This document shows, in pieces, positions 1 to 11,414 of a stretch of 64,000 bases of DNA. The stretch's first letter is position 1. Each line of letters begins with the position of its first letter. Where the stretch lies: positions 434,001-498,000 of the forward strand of contig NC_045145.1 in NCBI RefSeq assembly GCF_008831285.2, read 5' to 3'. This stretch comes from Nymphaea colorata. Lineage: Eukaryota > Streptophyta > Magnoliopsida > Nymphaeales > Nymphaeaceae. The translations under genes and the position numbers were made by a program. Below the pieces are notes generated by a model, which ran no database searches, was not told the DNA's origin, and was given only the letters and a program-made list of their open reading frames with translations.

Positions 1-254
1 CCGCCTGAGACAAGGGGTTTGGGAACCAGTTTTTTTAATTAAAAAATAAGTATGTAAAAATTGCTACCCATTTTCGAGCCTAGTCGAGCTTTAACAGTTC
101 GAGTTTAGTGAACTCGAACTCAACTCGATTATTTGAACGAGTCAACTCATCAACTCGAGCTTGACACATTCCACAAATGATGTTACTCGAACTCGTTCAG
201 AGGCCGAGCTTTAACAAGTCGAGCTCAAGTAGCTCGACTCATTGTTCACCCCTA
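1..254. mobile_element. hAT-like nonautonomous repeat, left end outside window
   Basis: The stretch from about 70 to 254 is rich in CTCGA and TCGAG words and ends in TTGTTCACCCCTA. Its complement, TAGGGGTGAACAA, is a terminal sequence commonly seen in plant hAT-type MITEs. The left terminus is not in the window, so no target duplication can be tested. Class is inferred from the terminus only. Confidence 0.45.
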
Positions 255-2529
255 TAGACAGACAACCAATCATCTTCAATAACATACATCAAACCACCAA
301 TAAGAAGGAATTTTTTTTTAGAAGCAAAGAGCAAACGGTGGGAAGCTTCTTTATCTCTATTTTTTAATTCTTTTAATATATGCTTCATTTCTTAATATTT
401 TTCAAATTTTATTTTTATAGTCAAAATACATTTCAAATTAGGTGCACTTGGGCCCATTTCAAATATGTACGAAATGTTTAATAAATATTTATATTATATA
501 TATATATATGTGTGTGTGTGCGTGTGTGTGTGTGCATTTCAACGAGTCGAGTTTTTTTTACTGAATTTAACTATAAATTGCTTTATATTTTGAACTTTTA
601 TATTTTCATATTTCTTTTATGAACAAATATTTTTTACTTAATTTTACCTGGTTGGTTAAGATGTTTTAACTGTTAGCTTATCAATTTTCTCAACAAGTTC
701 ATGCTCATAATTTATCATATTTGACTGGTATGTCTTCAAATTGTTTAAGGATGTGTTAAATTATTTTCACATATATTTTTTGATAAATTCTCTTTTTTAA
801 ATACTTGTGGAAAACAAATAGTACATTGAACTTTGATTGGTCTATTGAACAACTAGTATGTTTGACTTTCATACTTTTTTTCACATTAGTTGTGCATATT
901 GAACATTGATTGGTCAATTTTTAAATAAAAACATATATTTAATTGAGTAAACTATTATTTCGTGATGATCTCTTATTAAGAATTATTAAATCAGGTAACC
1001 CATATTATTTCTCATTGAAAAAAACTTATTTAATGTTTTTTTCATTTCATTGAGTTAATTGAAATAATTTGTGTTACATCCGTAAGAAGAGTGTTCAATT
1101 ATATATCACATAATTTATTAGTCCTCTTAGTTTTATTGCAATAAATGTTTTATATATCAGATAATTTATTAAATCAAACAATTTGTTGTTTTCATATTAG
1201 TTAAAAGGTTTTTGTTTTCAAATTTGTAAATTATGTGTTATATATCAATAACTATGACTTTTGGATAGATGTTATGATTATACAAAATAATTTACTTGAT
1301 TGATTAAGTAAGTAATTGTTAATTTGATAAATAAAACTTTTTTATGAGTTCAGCAGTTTTTTCATATTAAAATATCTATTTGAGATTATGCACAGTGAAG
1401 TATACTTTTTGCTATCAACTTTTTTTTTTAGTTTTCATAAGAAACATTGATTAACATATAACATTTACAAGGTCAAATTGCACAAACATAATTATATTAA
1501 TTAAAGTACATTGTTTGGTACTTATGTTAAAGAAGCAACTTCTTTGGTTTCTTTCAAATTCCAACTTTATGAGTCTCAAAAATTTGAAATTGGCCTGATA
1601 ACTGCAAAAAACACCATAAGCCTTTGGTATAGTCACCATAAACCATGGCTATGTGATAATTATTGCTAATGCTTCGTTGCAAGGTGTTTTTAGGGGTGAT
1701 TTTTTAAACAAATTTATCATCAATCAATATTTGACAGTCGATTGATTTCAATTCCTAGAGGTCTCTCATACGTCAATACCAATAATTTTTTTTTGAAACA
1801 TGCAATTTTTTAAGTATATAATATAGATATTCTCGCAACTAATTTGACATAATGGTCCATAAAAAATTTGTAGTTCTAAAAGTGTCTTTTTCATATTTTT
1901 TAAAATGCCCATTTTGTTGAATTTCTTGATTGAAGTTTTCTTTATTATTTCCAATTAAATCAATAAATTATTTAAGATATCCTATTTAGTTGATGCCTTA
2001 ACTATAATGGTTTGCTTGATTACAAAAAGTGTTTAATTAAATACAATATTAATTAATTAATTAATTTTATATGATATTTTAAATATTATAAGTTAAATGG
2101 TGTATATGGTAACTATAAAGCTATTATTATATGCAACTTCATAAAACTCATTAGCTTTTAGTGAAATACCTTCATATAAAATTCATATTCATTTTTTGTC
2201 ATAATGTTAACTAAGTGGGTTTGGCTAGACCTTATGCCGAAACATTCTACCATTGACGTAGTTACAACTTCCAAACCTACTTCACCAACTCAAGCTCCCA
2301 CAACTCGGATTTAGATATTTGGCTATAGGATTTAGATATCAACTTTCACGGTTCAGATTCAGATATCAGGTTATAGTTTGGATTTAGATATATCTGTTAA
2401 GATAGTTAGTATCCGATCAGATATTTATTTAAAACCGAATCTGATCCGATTTTCTTAAGTGGATGGTAAATTGCTTACCATATCCGAATTTTTAAAAGTA
2501 ATTCAGATGGATCCAAGTCTGATCCGTTG
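255..2529. other. AT-rich intergenic stretch, no gene seen
   Basis: No coding region is supported here; the open frames are short and AT-driven. It holds a (TA)n(TG)n microsatellite at about 491-535 and ATTAATTAATTA runs near 2045-2066. A block of GGATTTAGATATC-like words at about 2305-2480 may be part of an old repeat, but I cannot classify it. Confidence 0.6.
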
Positions 2530-3870
2530 ATATCCCTACCTTTGGGGAACTCTATGAGCCCTCTAACTTCATCTATTCTTCTCTCTCTCTTTGAACACTT
2601 CTTCATCTTCAAACTTGGGATTCTCCTTCTTTTCCAACCTTCATCTTCAATGAGTAGAAAGGGGAGCACGTGGAGACCCTTGGAAAGCTTCTTCAACACA
2701 TCAGAGTTTTCATTTTTCATTGTTTGATTAAAGTAAAGGACTCATCTATTCTTGAACTCTACCATCTCAAGGTATGTAGCATCACTTTCTCCTAATCTTC
2801 CCTTCATCATCTCCCCATGGCTATGTAAGAGAGCTCTTGAAATTTCCTCCTCAAGCCAAGAGCCACTTTGAGTGCATTGGAAGTATGAGCAATGTAAAGC
2901 CAAGTCTTGTTTGTTTGATAAATTCAAATAGGCACGATATGTGTTTTTTTCAAGCTTCAATTGAGTGTATGCCTTCGTTATATCACTACAGACAATATGC
3001 ATGTATAGCTAGTTGAATTTTGAGTTTGGTGCTTGTCCAACCCAAGAAAAACACTATGAATATATAGATGTTAAAATGCGTTTTGACATCATTTAGATCT
3101 ACATTCCCTTGATAAAATACCTATTGGTCGTCCTGTTAGTAGCCTTAGAAGAGTGATCCACCTTTAAAAGTGTCTTCCCAACGGGATTTAAGAACAAGAG
3201 GAGCACTCTTTATTGATAGTTGTTTTTTCTTTTGAGGTTAGTCTCTCTCCCACACCCAATGGTGGGAGAGAGGTACCTTTTTGCAATAATAAATGAAATA
3301 TTTTCAACTTTGTCTTTATATATAATATATGTATATATATCTTATTTTTAAAAAGATTTCAAAAATAAGTCCTCCCTCAGGAGGCTATAGAGACTTAGCC
3401 AAGGCTCTCCATGAGCCCAAGTTTCTCTATTGCCTACATAAAATATTGAAGTTGAAATTTTCAAAATTATCTCCTAAATCTTAATTTCTATATACAAATA
3501 AAAGAGGGGTTAAAATATCTTGTTATTAGATCCTTTTTCTTCCTTCTTTTCTTCGCTCTTTCTTATTTTGTCTTTTTTTTAGAATATTTATATCTCTCTG
3601 ATTATTCCTTTAAATCTATCTTTTATTAATTTTCCTTTCTCTATTTCTTCTCTCCCTTAAAAATATTTACGTCTCTCTCTCTCTTTGTCACGCACACACA
3701 CACACATATTTTTCTCTTAAACTCTCTTGCTCTTCTACTAGTTTTTTCTTTATTTCTTTCCTATTTCTTATAAATCTTTATTTCTCTCTCTTAATTTTCT
3801 CTTAAAATCTCTTCCTCTTTTACTGGTTATTCTCTGTCTATATTTTCTCTCTCTTAAAAATATTTGTATA

Positions 3871-3903
<33 letters not shown>

Positions 3904-4190
3904 TTTGATAAAGGTTTATGAAATACTTTCCTTTAAAAAGAATTTCCTTCCTCCGCTTTATAAAGTTTTAACTTCGTTACCAAGTATCAGAACACATACA
4001 GGTTGAAGATGATGTTCGGGTCAATATGAAATGCATTGAGAATGAACTTAGCCATAGGATTAGTTATCCCTCGTAAAGATGTTGGGAATAGCAAGCCTGG
4101 AACCAACAGGCCAGTCCCTTTTTGTTCTTTTGTAAATAAAATAATTTTTAATACACTCCAAAACAAAACCTAAAAATTTAGGATGCCAAT
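2530..4190 (+). mobile_element. Degenerate Tat-like LTR (copy i)
   Basis: Several landmarks match, in order, the well-preserved LTR at 57894-61493: a GGTATGTA motif near 2770, the CTTGTCCAACCC motif near 3033, the CCCAATGGTGG motif near 3255 and a long CT-rich tract at about 3530-3910. The last is the terminal block near 4020-4190, with AGTCCCTTTTTGTTC, ACACTCCAAAAC and a final GGATGCCAATACC. That final block corresponds to GGGATGCAAACACC at the end of the good copy. No target duplication or internal region was found, so this is a diverged fragment with approximate borders. Confidence 0.55.
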
Positions 4191-5129
4191 ACCTATTTGC
4201 ACATAAGGCAATATCAGGCTGGGTGATGGTCACAGATTGCAATGCTTCCACAATACTTCATTATAAAGGCTTGGACATTGAATTGTTACCAGCAAATAAT
4301 GTTATGAATGTGGCCATCGGCATGCTCATGGGTTTGGCTTCATGCATTTTTGCATGCTTGAAAAGAATGAAGATATTACTTTCTTCGAGATAACACCAAG
4401 CTTCCTCTTAACATTGGTGGAGGATTCACTTCATAGGAAATAGAATGAGGATTTTTCAAGTTTCATTTTTGCTTGTGGGGGGAGGGGTCTTCTGTTTAAC
4501 GAACAGGGTATTTTGGTCTTTTTGATCATTTTTAGTCCGTAACACATGGTCCTTTGTTAGAGGGCCATTACATATAACATGCTTCAATAACACAATGTTG
4601 CTCACAACATATAATTATCCTTCTCTCATTCAAGGGCTTTTCTTTTGATAAAATTGGACTTCAGTCCAAACTTCTAGAATTGTTCATTTTCAGTCATTCT
4701 TCAGTTGTGCATTTTTTGTAGTTTGAGAATTATGCTGAGATATAGTAATAAAATTTTAGAAATTGAAAGATTTGTGGACCATGGCTAATGAGTGTCTTAC
4801 TTAGAATAAGCACAAACTGCAATAATGGACAAAGTTCCAAGCCCTCTAATGTAACTTGCACTGGAAATGTGCGAGTTGTTCTACAAGATTGGTCACCCAG
4901 ATGCCTTAGGAATAGAACACACAAGCATATTAAGCATATCTTTATTAATCCTATTTTCAGCTGTAATTGAGCAATGCAAGTGAGAGCTCTCAATGAAAGC
5001 AATCAAACTACATTTCCACCTCCAACTATTTTAGCCAATGGCTGGCGCCCTGGATTTAAATCTCATTCTATCTATGGATATTTGAATTGTCCTTCTATCA
5101 TTCTTGTCTTCTGTCGTATCTTCTCAGCC
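4191..5129. other. Intergenic stretch downstream of the receptor-kinase relic
   Basis: No supported gene. It lies 3' of the minus-strand receptor-kinase relic. The piece next to the kinase exon (about 5100-5130) still reads like the end of the kinase C-lobe once a frameshift is allowed, so the 3' end of that relic may extend slightly into this stretch. Confidence 0.5.
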
Positions 5130-5656
5130 CTAAATCACTTCCTTCATGTCCATTCTCTCACTTGGAGGCACCCTTGAACATGACAAGCCTATCTCCATGA
5201 TCATCACCATCAGATCATTCATAGCAGCTAATCTTTCAGTTGGAGTAATATTGCTTTCATTCAAAAGATGGCTGTCAATGACATCTGAAATTGCAACAGG
5301 AAATGTTTCTGCCACCCATTGCCTCAAAGTAAAATCCCCATCAAACTATTCATCAGTAGGCTTTCTTCCTGTAAACACCTCAAGGAGGAGAATTCCATAG
5401 CTGTAGACATTGGCTTTGGTTGACACCTTTCCAGCCATCCCAAATTCTAATTCAACCATTCAACAATATTAGACATGATTAGCAAGCACAATATAATTGG
5501 CTATTGCTCATCTATGATACAATTGAACTAATTGGTTTTGGGCAAGAGGCCTGGAAATTAATGGACTCAAGATCAATTGAACCCTGAATCCTGCCTTTCT
5601 CTTGTTGTATTCTCATATATACATCTAAAAAAGAATAAGAGATTATGATTTAGAAC

Positions 5657-5918
5657 TAGACATGGTGCACTGCCAGACGGGCCCGGGTCCGAGCCCGCCC
5701 GATAATGTATCGGGCCAGCCCAGGTCAGCCTGACGGGGGCCCAATCCGTCCCGATAACTTTTAAATATTAATTTTATTTTATTAATATATATATATATTG
5801 TTACTTAAAATTATTTTACATTAAAAAATTATTTTGTTTTTAAAAATATTTTTTTATGTAACTGTGTTGGGCCTTGGCTCGGATGTTGAACATCGGGTTG
5901 ACCCAATGCCCAGGTCTA
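5657..5918. mobile_element. hAT-type MITE in the kinase intron (copy 2)
   Basis: A GC-rich element (GGGCCCGGGTC and CCCGATAATG words) inside the intron of the copy 2 receptor kinase. Its termini are TAGACATGG at the left and CCAGGTCTA at the right, an imperfect terminal inverted repeat. The flanking octamers TTTAGAAC and TTTCGAAC match at 7 of 8 positions, consistent with the 8-bp target duplication of hAT elements. The equivalent element sits at 12992-13266 in copy 1, so insertion came before the gene duplication. Confidence 0.75.
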
Positions 5919-5937
5919 TTTCGAACTGAAGTCCTAT

Positions 5938-6420
5938 GTATATGATCGGTAGATGGTGATTTTCATAGCGAGATAATATAGGACAATAGAGCGTCTTAAT
6001 TAAGAAGTTTGATACATATATCAAGTAGAGTATAATAAATGCATGAAGCTTGATACATATAGATTCAATAAGTTAAAATCACATGTTCGATGATTGAAAA
6101 TAGACGATAGCAAAGATTGATATTCAATTTGGAATAAATGATTAGCCAATAAAATCATGAAAGTAATAAAATAGGGAGAAATATATACTATAGGTGTTGA
6201 TGGTAAAAGGTTATTTAGCTAAATGTGAATGATGGAAAAAGAATGCATGACCTATGTCAAGCAAAGTTGAAAATTGAGCCAATAACTGGCTATCATGTTT
6301 AAGAATATGAGGTTGGACCAATGAATAAATGAGGGTTTGATAAAATGTAGATCTTGAAGTAATTCTGAAAAACAGATTTGCTGAATGATAGTATTTGAAA
6401 ATCAATGTCATTTAGATAGT
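5938..6420 (-). repeat. Leader-like segment X, first copy
   Basis: It begins with ATATGATCGGTAGATGGTG and contains GCGAGATAATATAGGACAAT and GAATGCATGACCTA. The same landmarks in the same order and orientation recur at 10813-11290, with moderate divergence. The two copies flank the LTR block as direct repeats. It encodes nothing recognisable. Confidence 0.7.
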
Positions 6421-7235
6421 AGGGTTAAGGCATGAGCTTATGGCGTAGTCGAGTTGAAGACTACGTAGATATGATCAAAGGAGACATTGATTTAAATGAG
6501 GAAGATGAAGTGTAAAATATTAAATTGACCAAAGATTGTATGAATACACACATGCAATCATCATACGATGATAAATCCAACATTTTTGAAAGTCATATCT
6601 TTATCATGCATATATTTGGAAAAGGAGCATAAGACCCGAATTGACATTCGTTTGATCAATTATGATTATTCCATATAAGATATGCCAATATTCCTTAGCC
6701 AAGAGGCTTAGTACGAGCATAGACTCCTTCATTTGACAACTAAGGTTAAGGTTTATCAACTTCTTCTTGGACGCTCGTCGATATACCACAAGTTACCACT
6801 CATGGTACTAACGAGGGGGCTTTCCTGCGATGGTGTGGTCTAGTTGTAAGGCTTAGTCTTGTACTACCGCCTAAGACCAAGCCCGACAACATGATGAACG
6901 GGATAAATATGTATTAGAAGATTTTGAAATATGAGCAAACATGCAAATCGGTTGTCTCTAATGCAATGTTGCTTAAGATGGTGATTAAAATAAGTAGAAG
7001 AACAACATTGTTTCAATCAAGCCTTAAATTGAGGAGGGTTGTATTTGATCCTAAATCTAAGTGAACATGATTGATCCTCCTCAATTTGTCTTATATGCAA
7101 GAAAGCAAATACAATCACTGAGAAATGTAATAAATGTCGATGGGGTCAAGGCCAAAGAAGGGAACATGCTTTATCATCGACAATACATGAGATCTTCAAC
7201 TTCGTAGAAATGCATCAATTATAATTATAGCCAAA

Positions 7236-7264
7236 CGATGACGGGTCCCATCATGGCTGCCATC
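7236..7264 (-). promoter_or_regulatory. Primer-binding-site-like stretch next to LTR
   Basis: Immediately outside the LTR 3' terminus, the minus strand reads GATGGCAGCCATGATGGGAC. Its layout (GATGGC, then a GGGAC block) resembles the primer binding site region of many Tat-lineage elements. The matching tRNA was not identified, so this is inference from position and partial similarity. Confidence 0.4.
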
Positions 7265-9571
7265 TGTTTGCACCCCAAAATTTCTTTGGTTTTCGGAGTG
7301 CTCCAGAAAAATGAGGTTTTGTTTTGAAATATTAAAGAAAAGGACTCGCCGGTCGGTGATAAAGCATGGGAAATCATTTGGAAACTAAGTAAATATCATT
7401 TGGAAATGTTTTGGAGAAAACTAAGTAAATATCATTTGGAAATGTTTTGGAGAAAACTAAGTAAATATCATTTGAAAGCTTGGGAAATCATTTTTTGAAG
7501 TCATTTTAGTGTTCTCTTAAGACTTTAAGTAGGTTTGAGATTTTGCTCTAATTCGGTTACTACCTAGTTAGAGCTCTATCTCATCTTGCTTAAGTTTTTG
7601 GAGTGGTGTTTGTGAATATAAGTGATATTGAATGAATGTGAATGCATGAATGCATTGATCCTATATGATTGGAACGGAAAATCATTCATTCTTACTACAA
7701 CATTCATCTAGAAACATTCCTACCACAACATACATCTAAGATTTTTGTAATAAATATTTTTGATGAAAGAGAAAAGTTTTTGAAAATGGAATGGGTTGTA
7801 GACCCTCAAGCATGATTCCAATATTGGGTCATTGCTTTGAGTTTTGGTCTTAGTGAAGTCGGCAAACGAAAATTAAAATCTTAAATGACATGAGGAAAAA
7901 ATGAAAGACTTTCATAGAGAGAAATGTAGAAAAATGGAGAGAGAAATAGATCATGAAATCATTAAATCAAATATTTAAAAGGAAGAGAGTACATACTCAT
8001 AACATATTTATATATACATATATATATATATCTATATATATATGTATAGTTACGTATATAAAAACTTGTGAAAATAAGCTTTAAATCAAATAGAGAAGAG
8101 AAGATGATTTTAGAAAGAGTGAGAGATTTAAAATGGAATACATGTACATATATTCATATATACGTATATGAGAGTTCGTAAAAGTATGTTAAATCATAAA
8201 GAGAGAATCACAATAAAGATATTCATCTGCATGTATACATATATAACATGCATATAGCATATTTCTTCATGAATATGAAAATCAAGAAATGAGTTGAAAA
8301 TAGCCGACTTCAATTTTTTATGTAGGCCGGAGGGGAACTTGGGCTCATGCAAGAACCTAAGTTAAATCTCTGGGCCACATTAGAGAGAGTATTTGGTTTC
8401 AAAAATCTTTTGAAAAAGATGATTTTAAATATTTTTGTGTAAATAAAAACACAACTATTACAAGAAAATTGATTTCCCCCACCATTGGGTATGGAAGAAA
8501 ATAAAAAATACATGAAATGGGGAATGACGAAGCACTCATTGACGTTCCCAATCGGTGATTAAGAAATAAACTAAGTGTAAAAATGTCATGAAGATGCACT
8601 TTAACATGTACAAATTCGTGAAGGGCTTTTCCGGGTTGGACAAGTCCCAACCTCAAAATCAACACAAGAATGAAGAAATCTCAATCCCAAGCACTCATTC
8701 TCACCATGCATTAACTCATTAATTAAGGAAAATTAGAACATCATGCATGAGCATCATTTCAAGCATGAAAGATGAATGAAGACAATATTGCAAGCATATT
8801 TTGAAATAAATGAAGAAATAGAATTTATTTCACCTTGCTCATACTCCCGGTGCACTCAAGATATGTCTCTCGATTCTAGAAAGGAAATCATTTGAGCTCT
8901 CTTGCATGGCCATGGGGAGGTGGCAAGAGGAAATAAAATAGATGGAAGTAAGAGGATGACTACATACCTCGAATATGAATGATATTAAAAATAAGCCCCT
9001 CTTTTGAATGATCTTGGAGTCCCCTAAGATGAAGCTCCAAAATGATGAACCACCAAGAGATCTCTTTGTGCTCCTCTGAAGAATTTGAACTTGAAGAATG
9101 TTTGATCCAAATGTTAGAGAAAAAGAAGGAAATGGAAAGAGAGAGCTAAGGAAAAAATTTCAAGTGAGAAGCATGAGAGGTTCCTCTATGGTTGGTTCAT
9201 ACCCAAGAGGGAGGATTGTGGGGGTATTTATAGAGATTTTGAAGCCAAAGTTCAAAATTCGAACTCAAGATTTGAATTCAAGAGGGAAAAGTTTTGGAGC
9301 CAAAATTCAAAATTTGAATTCAAGAGGAAGAATTTTGGAATTTCCAATTTGCATCTAAACTTGGATTTTGGATCTAATTTGGATTTATAATTGGATTTTG
9401 GATTTGAATCTCACGTCTAAGGTTGGGTTTTGAATTTGAATTTTGTTTTGGTTTGGATAGCAGTTTAAAAATTCGTTTTCGATCGAATAGTGACAATTTT
9501 CTTTTTTTTGTCTAAAATTTAAATTCAAATAATAAAATAGTAGTCTTTTTGAAAAATGTGGGGTGATAACA
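7265..9571 (-). mobile_element. Tat-like LTR (copy ii), 2.3 kb
   Basis: On the plus strand it opens with TGTTTGCACCCC and closes with GGGGTGATAACA. On its own strand it therefore runs TGTTATCACCCC to GGGGTGCAAACA, the same termini as the LTR at 57894-61493. A TATA-like TATAAATA lies on the minus strand at 9225-9232, flanked by the CCCC shared with the other copies. It carries one copy of the motif that forms an array in the other two long LTRs (about 8830-8930). Just right of it, GATGCCCCTCTTTG is the complement of the polypurine tract, identifying that side as internal. Confidence 0.85.
7378..7475. repeat. Short tandem repeat in LTR copy ii
   Basis: The words AACTAAGTAAATATCATTTG and GAAATGTTTTGGAGAA recur in about two and a half tandem copies of roughly 40 bp. 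The solo LTR has only a related single copy near 22110-22150, so this is a copy-specific expansion. Confidence 0.7.
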
Positions 9572-9689
9572 GATGCCCCTCTTTGCTACTAAGTCGGCAT
9601 TTGCGTGCTTAGTGGCAAAGATAAGCACCCCAAATTTTGAGCGATGAAAATTTTGGTTAAAAATATTAAAAGTGTTGAAACTGCATTTC

Positions 9690-10075
9690 AGGTTTTAATC
9701 CTTACCTGAATGGGTTGTTTGAGCTTACGTTGCAAGTTTAACCCTTTGCCTGCGTGGGTTTGCCAATATCGAATTCAGGTTTAACCCCCCTGAATGGGTT
9801 GCCTTGACTTGCATCGCAAGTTTAACCCCTTACCTGTGTGGGTTGCTTTATCTTGCATTGCAGGTTTAACCCTTCGCCTACGTGGGTTGCTTTGGCTTGC
9901 ATTACAGGTTTAACCCTTCGCCTACGTGGGTTGCTTTGGCTTGCATTACAGGTTTAACCTCTTGCCTTTGTGGGTTGCTTTGGCTTGCATTGCAGGTTTA
10001 ACCCCTTGCTTGCGTGGATTGCTCTTTTGTCCATAATTTCAGGTTTTACCCCTTCCCTGAATGGGTTGCAATGCG
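9690..10075 (-). repeat. Tandem repeats of about 47-50 bp in the 3' untranslated part of the Tat-like element
   Basis: About eight imperfect units share the pattern GCAGGTTTAACCC, then CGTGGGTTGC and CTTGCATT. The complementary pattern (GCAACCCATGCAGG, GGTTAAACCTGCAAT) occurs at 57505-57800 between the integrase stop and the polypurine tract of the plus-strand element. The arrays therefore belong to the 3' untranslated region of this family. No protein is encoded. Confidence 0.85.
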
Positions 10076-10538
10076 AGGAAAGAACCTTCATCTCCTCGAA
10101 TACTTCTGTTGAAGCAAGGAATGAAACCCTGCTCCTTCATTGGTGTGACAAAAAACTTCCCATCACCTTGACTGCCTTTTGATGAAATTTTTGTTTTCAC
10201 CAAAGACTGGATTTTGAACTTGTTAAAATTCCCCAAACTAGTGTTTGGGTTGAGGTTACTTTCAAAAGCCTTCAGCCTAATGGCCGAGTTGCGCTTGCTT
10301 CATGAGATTCTCTTTCTGGCGGCCAGGTTGAGCTAACTTTAGAATACTCCAAACCTAATGGCCGGATTGCGCTTGATCAAATCTTTAGCTTAGTAGCTGA
10401 GTTGATTTGATTAGGATATGGTCTCTTTTCCATGGACAATGATGATTGTGAAAGAAAAATATTTGTTACAAAAGCAATTTAGAAATGCCTCGAAATATTC
10501 ATAAGAAAAATGCCCCAGTATTAGCAATTGCCATGAGT

Positions 10539-10665
10539 GGTAGGGGTGGGCGTCGATGGGTACCCGGCCCGGTCGGGTCCGGGCTAGGAAAACGGGATAT
10601 CAGGCCAGGCCCGGGCCGGTTGTGCGGCCTGGGTCGGCCCGACCCGTTAATGGGGTATAGAAAAT
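10539..10665. mobile_element. GC-rich hAT-like fragment
   Basis: It starts with TAGGGGTGGGCG, a typical hAT-MITE-like terminus, followed by dense GGGCC/GGTCGGG words in an otherwise AT-rich setting. No matching right terminus was found, so it is probably truncated. It lies inside the LTR block. Confidence 0.45.
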
Positions 10666-10812
10666 ATTTTTTATTATTTTTTTAAACTTAATAACGTGTG
10701 TTTTATAATTAAAAATATATTTTATATTATGAAAGAATGAGCTTTGGTATGAAAGATTTTTTTTTTGTCTTTAATGACAAGAAATTGAGACAAAGCTTAT
10801 AGGAAAGAAAAT

Positions 10813-11290
10813 GAGAATATGATCGGTAGATGGTGATTCCCATAGCGAGATAATATAGGACAATAGAGCATCTTAATTTTGAAAGGATTAAATCTCAAGC
10901 AGAGTATAAATATACGAGGTTTGATTCAGGAAGATATAGACTCCATAGGGGTGCATGAATAAATTAAAAATAGGTGTCCGATGATTGAAAATAAAGCAAA
11001 AATCTTGGAAGAAATGATGACCCAATATGATCATATAAGTAGTAAAATGAGAAGAAAGACACGCCATAGATATTGAAGCTAGAAAAATTATTTGCCTAAA
11101 TAAAATTGAGGGAAAAAAGAAATGCATGACCTAAGTCAAGCACGTGTTGATCACGAACTAAGATTGAGGTGAAAATAATGGAAATTGCCTCAACAAATGA
11201 AAGCATGGACAAAATTGATATGTGAGGGTGAAAGGTAATATCATGTGTCTGAAGCTTGGATATGAAAGAATTTTTGACCAGCAATTTGGA
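10813..11290 (-). repeat. Leader-like segment X, second copy
   Basis: A direct repeat of 5938-6420, starting with ATATGATCGGTAGATGGTG. Its right edge is close to the resumption of the kinase-intron sequence shared with copy 1 (TTTCAATATAAATAAATAAATG at about 11320 and 14095). It marks the right border of the inserted block. Confidence 0.7.
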
Positions 11291-11341
11291 CAAAATTAAA
11301 AAAACCTTAGTAAGCTGATTTCAATATAAATAAATAAATGA

Positions 11342-11369
11342 ATGAATATATATATAGATATACATATAG

Positions 11370-11400
<31 letters not shown>

Positions 11401-11414
11401 AGAGAGAGAGCCCA
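11342..11414. repeat. (TA)n(GA)n microsatellite in kinase intron
   Basis: A TA-rich run followed by GAGAGA, just before GCCCACTAGGACTGGC. The same arrangement occurs in the copy 1 intron at about 14120-14172, so it was present before the gene duplication. Confidence 0.8.

Larger units (their letters stand above)
5945..11285 (-). mobile_element. Permuted Tat-like LTR retrotransposon block inside the kinase intron
   Basis: Comparison with the copy 1 intron places the insert between about 5945 and 11285. Read on the minus strand, it runs: a leader-like segment (11285-10815), 3' untranslated repeats (10075-9690), polypurine tract, one LTR (9571-7265), a primer-binding-site-like stretch (7264-7236), then leader sequence ending in a second copy of the leader-like segment (6420-5940). 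No gag, protease, reverse transcriptase or integrase remains. Internal sequence lies on both sides of a single LTR, unlike a normal element or a solo LTR. Recombination between tandem elements or insertion of a permuted circle are both possible. Confidence 0.65.

Noticed and set aside
4730-5002. 90-codon minus-strand frame downstream of receptor-kinase copy 2
   Set aside because: No similarity to kinase or any other domain and no splice or start context; overlaps another frame on the opposite strand.
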